A stretch of 28,217 nt of DNA from an uncultured Lysobacteraceae bacterium (lineage in GTDB: Bacteria; Pseudomonadota; Gammaproteobacteria; Xanthomonadales; Xanthomonadaceae): positions 1 through 28,217 of the forward strand of contig CAMLLG010000051.1 in the NCBI GenBank assembly GCA_946480825.1, given 5' to 3'. A program made the position numbers and the translations under genes. How positions within the stretch are numbered: the first letter of the stretch is position 1; each line of letters opens with the position of its first letter. The notes beneath the pieces are model-generated. The model saw nothing but the letters and a program-made list of their open reading frames with translations. It was not told the origin of the DNA and did no database searches. This document shows positions 15,147 to 25,136 of this stretch, piece by piece.

Positions 15147-15815
15147 TCATTCGGTCGCGAACGAGAACGGCAGACGGCCCTGGCCGGCGGAACCCGGACA
15201 CAGCTTGGCGCGTTTCGCCCAGGTCTGGGCGGCACGGTCCAGGTCGCGGTTGCGGCTGCTCTTGACGATGTCGACGTTGGTGATGGTGCCGTCGGCCTGA
15301 TAGGTGATCATCAGGGCGAGATCGGCGGCCACGCCGGCGCGGCTGGCGGCCTGCTGCAGCGGCGCCAGCGACGGACGCACGCAGAGGCTGGCGCGCAGGT
15401 CGTTGTCGTTGCGCGGCGGACCGGTCGGTGCGGGCGGCGTCGGCGGCGCGGGCGGTACCGGCGGCGGCGCGGGCTCGGCCATCGGCGAAGGCTCGTCGAA
15501 GATCACCGGCGGCGGCTCCGGCTGGGGCTCCGGCGGCGTTTCGCGCGGCACTTCCTGCGGCGTGAGCTTGATTTCCTTCGGCGGTTCCGGCGGCGGCGGC
15601 GGCGGTTCCGGCGGCTTCGGCGGCGGCTCGATGATGACGACGGTGGTGTTCTGTTCTTCTTCCTGCTCGGCGCCCGGCGGCGTGACCGGCACGAGCAACA
15701 GCATGAGCGCAGCGATATGCAGCGCGATGGCGAAACTGATGGCGGTGATCCGCGACCAGTTCAGGCCGGGTTCTTCGCGGTCGCGCTTGTCAGGGGTCGG
15801 CAACGGTTCGGTCAT
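15147..15815 (-). CDS. tonB: TonB energy-transducer protein
   Basis: A 222-residue protein. It has a cytoplasmic tail of about 20 residues, then a single membrane helix (about 22-44) carrying H33, the residue expected to couple to ExbB/ExbD. A long Pro/Glu-rich periplasmic spacer follows (about 64-134, many PP, EP and KP pairs), then a TonB-type C-terminal domain (about 140-222) with C145 and C206. It carries energy from the ExbB-ExbD motor to outer-membrane receptors. The ATG at 15815 is chosen because it directly precedes the recognisable N-terminus, although the ribosome-binding site is weak. A sigma70-like promoter lies about 160 bases upstream. I see no clear Fur box. Confidence 0.93.
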   Translation of the reverse strand: MTEPLPTPDKRDREEPGLNWSRITAISFAIALHIAALMLLLVPVTPPGAEQEEEQNTTVVIIEPPPKPPEPPPPPPEPPKEIKLTPQEVPRETPPEPQPEPPPVIFDEPSPMAEPAPPPVPPAPPTPPAPTGPPRNDNDLRASLCVRPSLAPLQQAASRAGVAADLALMITYQADGTITNVDIVKSSRNRDLDRAAQTWAKRAKLCPGSAGQGRLPFSFATE

Positions 15816-15972
15816 GCGCAGCAGGCTCGGTTTAGCGGACTCGTGGTGCTGATTCGGAATCGCGTTCGCGATCAATCCATGAAAGTGAACCCGACGACCC
15901 CAACCACGACACCCCGGAATGGTCGAACCGCGATCGGCCTGCAAGTGAGAACCGGTCGCGGGAATCTGTAAG

Positions 15973-16001
15973 CTTATACCAATCGCAGCAGGACTTACCA
16001 A
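15973..16001 (-). promoter_or_regulatory. sigma70 promoter of the tonB-exbB-exbD operon
   Basis: On the minus strand TTGGTA (16001-15996) and TATAAG (15978-15973) are separated by 17 bases. Transcription would start near 15966, giving a leader of about 150 bases before the tonB ATG. Confidence 0.6.
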
Positions 16002-16018
16002 CACCCCCGCCGCAAATT

Positions 16019-16046
16019 CCGCCCGATACGTGACCGTATCGGGCGG
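16019..16046. terminator. hairpin terminator after the TPR gene
   Basis: The perfect 12-bp stem CCGCCCGATACG / CGTATCGGGCGG with a TGAC loop begins 7 bases after the minus-strand TPR gene stop. It has a short T-tract on both sides (AATTT on the minus strand), so it may act in both directions. It shields the tonB promoter from read-through. Confidence 0.75.
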
Positions 16047-16052
16047 TTTGCA

Positions 16053-17216
16053 TCACTTGCCGGGCAACGCCAGGATGTCGTTGGCGTCCTTCGGCTTCTT
16101 GATGCCCTTGGCCAGGGCTTCGCGGGCGGCGGCCTTGGCCTCGCCGATGCGGTTCTCGTTGCGCAGCACCTTGGCCAGGTTGAGCGCGGCCTCGCCGTTG
16201 GTGGCGACCTTCGCGGCGCGGCCGTAGAAATCGATGGCCTGGGCCACCTTGTCTTCGGCGAGATGATTCTGCGCGATCACCGCGTAATCGTTGGCCAGCG
16301 TCTGCGACGCGGGAATCGCGCCCTTGGCGACGCCGTCCTCCAGCACCGCCTGCGCTTCCTTGTATTTGTTCGCGTTGATGTAGCCCACGAACAGCGTGCG
16401 ATATTCGTTGGCGTCCTTCAGCAGACCTTGGGCGCGCGCGTTTTCCAGCAGCGTATTGGCCCTGTCGAAGTTGTCGGCCTGCTGGTAGAGCGACACCGCA
16501 TTCATCAGCGTCGCGCGATCGCCGGGATTGGCGGCCAGCAGCTTCTCGTACAGCGCGGCGCCTTCGCCGGCGCGATCGAGCTTGCTCAGCAAGTACGCCT
16601 TGAGGCCGAGCGACTGTTCGTTTTCGTTCTTGGTTTCGCTGAGGTAACGGTCGATCCAGGTCAGCGCTTCGGCATCGCGATCCAGTTCGTTCAAGATGAC
16701 CGAGAGGTTGAACATGATCTGGTAGTGACCGTTGTTGTCGAGGCCGTTGGCTTCCACCGCCTTGAGGTAGTAACCCACGCCCTTGGCGCGATCGTCCTGC
16801 TCGATCGCCGCGCTCGCGGCCAGCTGATAGAAATAACTGAGCAGGTACGCGTTCTGGCTGTCGGCGGCGAAGGCATCCACTTTCGCGATCACGTCGGCGA
16901 ACTTCTTGGCGTCGAAATCGGCCTGGATGCCGTTGGCGACCTTGGCGTCTTTCTGCGACACCTTCTGTTCCGGCGGCTTGCGGGTGGCCTGCGGGAACAT
17001 CTCGGGCTGCCGGTTGGCCTTGGCCTCGGCTTCGGCCTTGCGCTGGCGCGCGCGATCGGCGGCCGCGGCCGCGCTGCCGCTCATGCGATCCGACTTCGGC
17101 TTGTCGTCGAGGTCCTCGTCCTGCGCCAGCGCGCTGCCGGCGAAGGCGCAACCGAGCAGCAGGGCAACGGCGGCGGCGAGGGCGGAGGTCGGAAAGCGGC
17201 GGATGGAAGCGGTCAT
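16053..17216 (-). CDS. exported TPR-repeat protein
   Basis: A 387-residue periplasmic protein with a signal peptide (MTASIRRFPT then a hydrophobic run, cleavage after ALA at about residue 31). LLGC at 20-23 leaves a lipoprotein as an alternative. A charged helical segment rich in A, K, R and E (45-70) is followed by tetratricopeptide-like helix pairs from about 95 to the C-terminus (for example YLLSYFYQLAASAAIEQDDRAKGVGYY and EAALNLAKVLRNENRIGEAKAAAREAL). The TPR array suggests a scaffold for protein contacts. Partners are unknown. The ATG at 17216 is preferred to a GTG 11 codons upstream because it gives a standard signal peptide. It is located upstream of tonB, but the terminator separates them. 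Confidence 0.85.
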   Translation of the reverse strand: MTASIRRFPTSALAAAVALLLGCAFAGSALAQDEDLDDKPKSDRMSGSAAAAADRARQRKAEAEAKANRQPEMFPQATRKPPEQKVSQKDAKVANGIQADFDAKKFADVIAKVDAFAADSQNAYLLSYFYQLAASAAIEQDDRAKGVGYYLKAVEANGLDNNGHYQIMFNLSVILNELDRDAEALTWIDRYLSETKNENEQSLGLKAYLLSKLDRAGEGAALYEKLLAANPGDRATLMNAVSLYQQADNFDRANTLLENARAQGLLKDANEYRTLFVGYINANKYKEAQAVLEDGVAKGAIPASQTLANDYAVIAQNHLAEDKVAQAIDFYGRAAKVATNGEAALNLAKVLRNENRIGEAKAAAREALAKGIKKPKDANDILALPGK

Positions 17217-17331
17217 GGCGGTTCTCGGAGGCTGGTGAGCGTCGTTCACGGCACTGCGGCCGTTGCGGTGGGCGCGGACGGGCCGCGGGCGGAATAGCGT
17301 CGGATCGGGAAAAGAGAGAATGACGGCGCGC

Positions 17332-18165
17332 TCAACCGCAGGCCGGTTTGCGGCCGGCGGCGCGCGCCTGTTGATAGACCGGCATGAGGCTTTCGGCGCG
17401 ATTGCGCAGCTCGCCGATGCGGGATTTCGGATCGGGATGCGTCGACAGCCATTCCGGCGGGCGGCCGGCGCTGGCGGCGAGCATGTTCTGCCAGAGGTCG
17501 ACGGCCTGGCGCGGATCGAAGCCGGCCTGCGCCATCAATCGTTGGCCGACGACATCGGCTTCGGTTTCCTGTTCGCGGGTTCCGGGCAACAGGAAGCCCG
17601 TCTGCGCGATCACGCTGCCACCCTGGCTGGCGAGCTGCGAGCCGCTTTCGCCGTAGCGCGCGCCGGCGAGTACCGACAGCAACTGGACCGCACCGGCGGC
17701 ACCCATCTGACGGGTAACGCGTTCGTCGTGATGACGTTCGATCACGTGGCCGATTTCGTGGCCGATCACCGCCGCGAACTGATCCTGATTGCGGGCCACC
17801 TCGAAAATGCCGGTGTACACGCCGACCTTGCCGCCGGGCAGCGCGAACGCGTTGGGATTCTTGTCGACGAACACCGCTTCGTCCCAGCCGCCCTGCTGCC
17901 ACTGCGGCGGCAACTCGCGCACGATCGCGTCCACCACGCAGCGGACGTAGGCCGACTGTTTGCCGTCCTGGGTCAGCGGCTTCTTGGCCTTCTGCTCGGC
18001 GAAGGCCTGCGCACCGAGTTGATCGAGCTGTTGTTGCGAGACGCCGCCGACGTATTGCTTGCGTCCGGTGGAGGACGTGGTGGTGGCGCAGGCGGTCACC
18101 AGCACAGTGCAGGCCAGCCCCAGCACGACGCCGAGCGCGGCAGACCGATGTTTCGGTTGGGGCAT
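17332..18165 (-). CDS. M48-family metallopeptidase lipoprotein
   Basis: A 277-residue protein with a lipoprotein signal peptide (lipobox VTAC, lipidated C26). It carries the zinc-protease motif H136-E-I-G-H140 (VIGHEIGHVIERHH) and the third ligand E202 in EQETEADVVG. The pattern FALPGGKVGVYTGIF before HEXXH and STHPDPKSRIGEL near the end are standard M48 features, as in LoiP/YcaL outer-membrane proteases, which help quality control of envelope proteins. The length is normal for the single-domain form. A GGAG lies 9 bases before the ATG. Upstream there are two striking palindromes and a small hairpin. The TPR gene downstream (115-base gap) may be co-transcribed. Confidence 0.93.
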   Translation of the reverse strand: MPQPKHRSAALGVVLGLACTVLVTACATTTSSTGRKQYVGGVSQQQLDQLGAQAFAEQKAKKPLTQDGKQSAYVRCVVDAIVRELPPQWQQGGWDEAVFVDKNPNAFALPGGKVGVYTGIFEVARNQDQFAAVIGHEIGHVIERHHDERVTRQMGAAGAVQLLSVLAGARYGESGSQLASQGGSVIAQTGFLLPGTREQETEADVVGQRLMAQAGFDPRQAVDLWQNMLAASAGRPPEWLSTHPDPKSRIGELRNRAESLMPVYQQARAAGRKPACG

Positions 18166-18199
18166 GGCGGCGGCTCCGGGGTGGATGGGGCGACTGTTG

Positions 18200-18285
18200 T
18201 AATCCGAAAGGGATTAATGTTTCGTCAATCGGCGCGACGGATCGGCGAAGACGCGACCATGGTCGCAGCCCCGGGACCATGGTCC
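18200..18285 (-). promoter_or_regulatory. candidate promoter-operator of the M48 peptidase gene
   Basis: Two palindromes share the core GACCATGGTC: GCGACCATGGTCGC (18253-18266) and GGACCATGGTCC (18274-18285). Their centres are 20 bp apart, about two helical turns. A possible -35 (TTGACG, 18228-18223) lies 25 bases closer to the gene, but the matching -10 is weak. Between it and the gene is a TAATCC-GAAAG-GGATTA hairpin (18200-18216). The layout suits a dimeric regulator binding twice. The regulator is unknown. The rest of the 306-base gap (18166-18471) holds only the hairpins listed after gyrB. Confidence 0.5.
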
Positions 18286-18399
18286 GAGCGGATTCTCGCC
18301 CGTTTCGGCACGCACCGGTCGTGCGTGGCATCCAACGCGTGGACGAACCGCCCGGGGTTGCCCCCGGCATCGAACCGCCCGGATCGTCGAAACGCTTGT

Positions 18400-18468
18400 C
18401 GAAAACGCGCATACCGGGCGTTTTCGAGTCGCAGGCGGTCTTCAACAACCTGTTTCAACCGCCTGCGG
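18400..18468. terminator. two stacked inverted repeats downstream of gyrB
   Basis: The first from gyrB is CGCAGGCGGT / ACCGCCTGCG (18430-18439 and 18459-18468), a perfect 10-bp stem with a 19-base loop that begins right after the stop. The second is CGAAAACGC / GCGTTTTCG (18400-18408 and 18418-18426), a 9-bp stem with a 9-base loop. Neither has a long T-run, so termination may be partial or factor-aided. Confidence 0.5.
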
Positions 18469-18471
18469 CAT

Positions 18472-21081
<2,610 letters not shown>

Positions 21082-21121
21082 TCATGGTGCCGGGTGCGTC
21101 GCAGAGGCGCTGGGACGCACG

Positions 21122-21688
21122 CTAGGGCTCGAGCAGAAGATATTCGCCCTTCCGGCCGTATTTGCGCGGGGCGTCGCCCACACGGGCGCAGAGGGCCTCT
21201 CCGCAGCGGGTGATGGCGCCGCTGCGGGTCGCTTCCAGCACGTCTTCGGCGAAATCCGCGCGCTTGAACTGCTGCAGGCTGCGCCATGCGATGAACGCAG
21301 TGCCGCCGGCAGCCAGTACCGCACCCACCAGCAGCGCGACCGTGGCTTTCCAGAGCATGCCTTTCTGCGCCTTCTGCAAGGCCTGGGCCTGGTCGGCGAT
21401 GAGTTTGGCGCTCTGTCCCGCGCTTTCGCTGGCGAGGCGCAGTTCCTTGCGCAGCATTTCGAGCGATTCGGCGGTGCCCTGTTCGATCGACTGCCGGGCC
21501 TGGCTGCCGATCGTGCTGAGCGTTTGCCCGGTCATCTCCCTGTGCTGCTGCACCACGGTCTAGGCCACCGACTGCAATTGCTGGGCGAACTGCGCCGCGA
21601 ACTGCGCCGCCTGCGCGCTGCGCTGGTCGAGCATGTCGGCCACGGCGGCCAGCTTCAGCGCGAAGTCCTGCAACGCCTCCGGGGTCAT
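21122..21688 (-). pseudogene. coiled-coil membrane protein gene interrupted by an in-frame amber codon
   Basis: A single reading frame of 189 codons runs from ATG at 21688 (MTPEALQDFALKLAAVADML) to TAG at 21122. One internal TAG is at 21562-21560, after residue 42. The coiled-coil pattern continues across it (AAQFAQQLQSVA, stop, TVVQQHREMTGQTL), and CAG (Gln) to TAG would be a single C-to-T change. After the stop come about 75 more helical residues, a membrane helix (MLWKATVALLVGAVLAAGG, near residue 110), and a short C-terminal domain (ITRCGEALCARVGDAPRKYG). Restart at GTG 21556, just after the amber codon, could make a 144-residue protein. The family is not recognised. It lies 41 bases after the hydrolase gene in the same operon. 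Confidence 0.75.
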
Positions 21689-21729
21689 CGCTCGATCTCG
21701 CTCGGTGTGTCGGCGGCGATCATCCGAGG

Positions 21730-23175
21730 TCAGCGCCCCATCGCCGGCTGGCGCGCGGGCTCTTCGACCGTTGGCGGTGGCATCGCCGCGGCCTGGTCGC
21801 GCAGTCGCGCCTGTTCGAGATTGAAGACGCGTCCTTCCTGCAACCAACCCTGGCCCTGGCCGGTCTCGAGAAATTGCAGGCCGATGCCCCGGGTGCCTTC
21901 GGCATCGCCGGCCAATGCCGCACGGCCGAGACGATCGAAAGGACTGGCCCCCTGCGCGGGATCGAGGGCGCCCTGACGCGGGTCCGGCGCGCCCGGGATC
22001 GGCGCCAGCGGCAGCGCGCGGTAATCGAAGCGCTCCGCCAGGGATGGGTCCATCGGCTCGCGCATGCGGTTCGCCGCGCTCGGCGGCACCTGATACGGCA
22101 TGCCGTCCATGCTCACCTCGTATTCGGGCGCCCCGACCTGATGATTCACGTCGCGGACGCCGTCGCGATCGAAACCGCGCCGGGTATAGACCCAGGAATT
22201 GTGGCCCTCGGAGTCGTGGATGACGTTGCTCGGATGTCCGAGTGCCGGCTCGGGCCGCAAGCTCAGCAAGGACCGATCGTTGTCGACCAGACCGTTGAGA
22301 TATTGCGATGCCATGTTGGTGTTGCGGATACCCAGGCCGTTGGCTTCGTAGCCGTCGCCGATATTGCTGTGCGCCCCGGGCACCGTGATGTTCAATGCCC
22401 GCCCGCCGTCGCTGAGACCGGTCGGCAGATGCTGGGTACCGATGAACTGGTCGCGGCTTTCATCGCGCGCGGTGATCTGCATCGCGGAAATCACGCTGGG
22501 CGGCAATCGGCGGTCGTAGTTCCGCGGGTCGCCGGTGGCGACGGGATCTTCCAGCACCGCGGCCTGCGCCACCTGCCCCGGCGCGACCAGCGGCGGCTTG
22601 GTGTAGCGCACACCGGTCACCAGGCCATCGTCGCCGGTGGTATAGACCGCACCGGTCGGGTCCTGAATCCCGCGTTCGTCCACGAGACGCGTGAAATAGG
22701 CGGCCTGTTCGGCGCCGCGGCTGAAACCGATCGCGGCGACGCGGATGTCGGCGTCCGGATTCTCCCGCAGCCAGCGCGCGGATTGTTCGATGAACTGCCG
22801 GTACATCGTTTCGCCGCGTTCTTCGAAGGTATGGCCGCGCGCCCCGTCCCATGTGCCGAAGGACCCGGTACCCGGTCCGGCGAGATAACTGGCGGCGACA
22901 TTGGTCAATTGGCCGGCGTTCTGCTGGTCGCGGATCTGCGCGAAGATCTGCGCCGGTCCCGTCGGTGGTCCCTTGCCGGGGTCGTTCATGTCGTTGCCGG
23001 TACCGTCGAGGACGGCGACGAACAGCCGTTCGTTGGGCCGATCGTCGCTGACCATCACCGGAACCTGCATCCGCCCGAGATCGCGACTGGCGTTGGCGTA
23101 CGCCTCGAGATCGCGCCGGGTCACCGGAGCGACATCGACGCCATCGGACTGCCGGGAACGGACGGGTTCGTTCAT
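21730..23175 (-). CDS. DUF2235/Tle1-like alpha/beta-hydrolase, candidate lipase effector
   Basis: A 481-residue protein. It shows the DUF2235 hallmarks: FVAVLDGTGND (52-62), the nucleophile elbow G150-F-S152-R-G154 (AAIGFSRGAEQAAYFTR) and VPGAHSNIGDGY (265-276), which supplies the acid region. His candidates are H320 or H325 (IHDSEGHNSW). This is the fold of Tle1-type phospholipases, often antibacterial effectors. There is no Sec signal. The last 100 residues are a Pro/Gln/Ala-rich tail of unknown role. I see no clear MIX motif or the FAVQG-type motif of Xanthomonas type IV effectors, so the secretion route is open. The ATG at 23175 has GGAG 7 bases upstream. It follows a probable lipoprotein gene by 14 bases, a typical immunity-effector order. 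Confidence 0.8.
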   Translation of the reverse strand: MNEPVRSRQSDGVDVAPVTRRDLEAYANASRDLGRMQVPVMVSDDRPNERLFVAVLDGTGNDMNDPGKGPPTGPAQIFAQIRDQQNAGQLTNVAASYLAGPGTGSFGTWDGARGHTFEERGETMYRQFIEQSARWLRENPDADIRVAAIGFSRGAEQAAYFTRLVDERGIQDPTGAVYTTGDDGLVTGVRYTKPPLVAPGQVAQAAVLEDPVATGDPRNYDRRLPPSVISAMQITARDESRDQFIGTQHLPTGLSDGGRALNITVPGAHSNIGDGYEANGLGIRNTNMASQYLNGLVDNDRSLLSLRPEPALGHPSNVIHDSEGHNSWVYTRRGFDRDGVRDVNHQVGAPEYEVSMDGMPYQVPPSAANRMREPMDPSLAERFDYRALPLAPIPGAPDPRQGALDPAQGASPFDRLGRAALAGDAEGTRGIGLQFLETGQGQGWLQEGRVFNLEQARLRDQAAAMPPPTVEEPARQPAMGR

Positions 23176-23189
23176 GGGATCGCTCCGGA

Positions 23190-23843
23190 TCAATAGCTAC
23201 GGCTGTGGACCTTGATGAGATCGTCGCGGAAGTGGCTGTGCTTGTTGCCCGGCACCTGCTCGCGCTCGGTCGGAATCAGGGTCCGGGTATAGACATTGAC
23301 GGTGCGGTCGTTCACTTCGATCAGGACATGGGTGAAGCCCATGCTGACGCCCTTGGCGATCTCTTCACGGGCGAGGTTGTGACGAATCAGCCCGTCGCCG
23401 AAGATCTCGCCGAGATCGACTTCGGCGGTCAGCACTGCTCCATCCCTGGCGCGCCAGCGCAACCGGGCCGGGGCCGGAAAATTGGGCAGATCGCCGTAGC
23501 GGGCGATCATCAGCGCATCGAAACGGCCCGGCGGCAGGCTCGAAACCGAGGGCGTGTCGGCAGTGGTGCCATGCTCGCGGCCGTCGTAGATCACGCTGCA
23601 GCCGCGGGTATCGAAACAGACGGCACCGAAAAGATGACGCTTGAAGGTGAGCGGCCAATCGGCGACGGTCCCGGAGGGAGAACGATCGAGCGTCTCTGCA
23701 GAGGCGTTATGCGGAACGGGGGAAGTCATGGCGGGGTGGCACCCTGGAAGCATCTGCGCGAACGCGGCCATGGCCATGGCCATGGCACTGCGCCGACCGC
23801 GCGGAAACAGCGACGAATGAATACGTGACGGCGCAGCGAGCAT
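23190..23843 (-). CDS. probable lipoprotein, candidate immunity protein for the adjacent hydrolase
   Basis: A 217-residue protein. The N-terminus has basic residues, then a hydrophobic MAMAMAAFAQMLPGC, a plausible lipobox with lipidated C35, which would place it on the periplasmic face. The mature domain is beta-rich with phrases such as AVCFDTRGCSVIYDGREHG, LPPGRFDALMIARYGDLPNF and VLIEVNDRTVNVYTRTLIP. I do not recognise the family. It is the first gene of a tight three-gene unit with the lipase-like protein, as expected of a periplasmic immunity protein against a cell-envelope toxin. The ATG at 23843 has AGGA 8 bases before it. An inner ATG at 23729 (MTSPVPHN) would give a cytosolic form. 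The function is an inference from context. Confidence 0.65.
   Translation of the reverse strand: MLAAPSRIHSSLFPRGRRSAMAMAMAAFAQMLPGCHPAMTSPVPHNASAETLDRSPSGTVADWPLTFKRHLFGAVCFDTRGCSVIYDGREHGTTADTPSVSSLPPGRFDALMIARYGDLPNFPAPARLRWRARDGAVLTAEVDLGEIFGDGLIRHNLAREEIAKGVSMGFTHVLIEVNDRTVNVYTRTLIPTEREQVPGNKHSHFRDDLIKVHSRSY
23766..23787 (-). repeat. ATGGCC hexanucleotide repeat in a signal peptide
   Basis: Three and a half tandem copies of GCCATG lie inside the signal-peptide codons of the lipoprotein gene and encode Ala-Met repeats. Every unit contains an in-frame ATG. Changes of copy number would keep the frame but alter the length of the hydrophobic core. Confidence 0.6.
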
Positions 23844-23921
23844 ACGGCCATCCTGAAGGCCCTCGGCACAGCCTAACGCTTCGACGATATCGGTACCAGC
23901 GGGCGGCGCCGCGACGCAGCA

Positions 23922-25022
23922 TCAGTCCAGACGGCTGAGTTCGGACCCGGAATCGGTGTGTTTCACGTGGAACAAGCGCGCTGGGATATCCAACGCGTGC
24001 AGGCTGGCCGGTGCCTCGGTGCCGGTGATGAAGATTTGCGCCCGGGAGGCGATCAACCGTTCGAGCACCCGGCGCTGGTGATGACGATCCAGCTCCGAAG
24101 CGAGATCGTCCAGCGCGACCACGGGCCATTCTCCGCAACCTGCCGCATGGCGCTCGGCCTGCGCCAGCAACACCGACAATGCCGACAACTTGGCCTGCCC
24201 GCGAGACAGCATCTCCCTGCCGGGCAACGCGGCATAGTCGATGCGCCAATCGGCACGGTGTGGGCCGACAGACGTGAACCCATTGGCCAGGTCTCGATCG
24301 CGGGCGATGACAAGCGCATCGGCCAGGGACAGCTGATCGCGAGACCAGCCCGGCTGGAAATGGAGCGTCGCAGGGCCCAGCGCGGGGGCGAGATCTCTGC
24401 TGACGCCTTGCAGCAGGGGTTCCATGGCATCGAGATACGTTTGGCGATAGCGAGTCAGCGGTTCGCCGGCTTCCGCAAGCTCATGGTCCCAGGCCTCCAG
24501 TTGGCGATCACGAACTTTGGCCTTCAGCAGCGCATTTCGTTGTTTGAGGGCGCGGGCATAGCGACGCCACAATGGGAGGAAGCCATGTTCCACGTGGAAC
24601 AGACCCCAATCCATGAGCCGTCGCCGCGGTTCGCTACCACCGGTCACCAGGACATGACTGCCGGGCTCGAATGTCACCACTGCCAAGGCAGCGCAGAGTT
24701 CGCCCAGCTGACTGACCGATTCGCCATCCAGGCGCCCTTCCCAACGCTGCCCGGCATGACGCAGACCGGCACGACGGATGCGCGGCCCACTGTCTTCCTG
24801 CCACTCGGCGAACACTTCCACCGCTTCGGCCCCGGTACGGATCAGGCCATCGCGTACGCGTCCACGAAAGCTTCGGCCGTAAGCCAGCAGGTGCAACGCC
24901 TCCAGCAAGCTGGTCTTTCCCGCACCGTTGTCGCCGATGATCAGATTGATGCCCGGAGCCGGCTCCAATTCCGCTTGGGCCAGACGGCGAACGTTCGCGA
25001 TCTGAAGACGCGTCACACGCAT
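23922..25022 (-). CDS. recF: DNA replication/repair protein RecF
   Basis: A 366-residue SMC-like ATPase that helps load RecA at gaps. Walker A is G30-DNGAG-K36-T37 (LIIGDNGAGKTSLLEALHLLAYGRSFR). A signature region is near LSRGQAKLSALSVLLAQAERH, with Walker B VVALDDLASELDRHHQRRVLE. The length is normal. The ATG at 25022 is preferred to an upstream TTG. Two ParB-type sites lie inside the coding sequence, both read as Phe-His-Val-x-His (MDWGLFHVEHGF and ARLFHVKHTD). The gene is separated from dnaN by a hairpin terminator and a third parS site, so it probably has its own promoter. Confidence 0.97.
   Translation of the reverse strand: MRVTRLQIANVRRLAQAELEPAPGINLIIGDNGAGKTSLLEALHLLAYGRSFRGRVRDGLIRTGAEAVEVFAEWQEDSGPRIRRAGLRHAGQRWEGRLDGESVSQLGELCAALAVVTFEPGSHVLVTGGSEPRRRLMDWGLFHVEHGFLPLWRRYARALKQRNALLKAKVRDRQLEAWDHELAEAGEPLTRYRQTYLDAMEPLLQGVSRDLAPALGPATLHFQPGWSRDQLSLADALVIARDRDLANGFTSVGPHRADWRIDYAALPGREMLSRGQAKLSALSVLLAQAERHAAGCGEWPVVALDDLASELDRHHQRRVLERLIASRAQIFITGTEAPASLHALDIPARLFHVKHTDSGSELSRLD
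23959..23974. promoter_or_regulatory. parS: parS site (ParB-binding), copy 1
   Basis: TGTTTCACGTGGAACA, a 16-base near-perfect palindrome that is an exact form of the conserved ParB-binding sequence. It lies inside the 3' end of recF, about 2.4 kb from the origin gap. Confidence 0.9.
24586..24601. promoter_or_regulatory. parS: parS site (ParB-binding), copy 2
   Basis: TGTTCCACGTGGAACA, a perfect 16-base palindrome inside recF, encoding the LFHVEH segment. It is the strongest of the sites here. Confidence 0.92.
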
Positions 25023-25052
25023 GAGCAACCCGCACTGCCCTGGACGCCAAAA

Positions 25053-25083
25053 CGATTTCGCCCGGGAAGCCCCGGGCGAATCG
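25053..25083 (-). terminator. hairpin terminator between dnaN and recF
   Basis: The stem CGATTTCGCCCGGG / CCCGGGCGAATCG has one bulged base and an AAGC loop, with four T residues after it on the minus strand. It lies 55 bases after the dnaN stop and 30 bases before recF, so it would reduce dnaN transcripts entering recF. Confidence 0.75.
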
Positions 25084-25097
25084 TGCGCAGCCGGTGA

Positions 25098-25113
25098 TGT
25101 TCCACGTGGAACC
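25098..25113. promoter_or_regulatory. parS: parS site (ParB-binding), copy 3
   Basis: TGTTCCACGTGGAACC matches 15 of 16 bases of the perfect palindrome. It is intergenic, between the dnaN stop and the terminator before recF, about 1.3 kb from the origin gap. Confidence 0.85.
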
Positions 25114-25136
25114 CATTTCCGGTCATGGCGATACGA

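Noticed and set aside
21730..22040. XVIPCD-type secretion domain at the C-terminus of the DUF2235 hydrolase
   Set aside because: The tail is Gln/Pro/Ala-rich as in Xanthomonas type IV effectors, but the FAVQG and related motifs I would expect are not visible.
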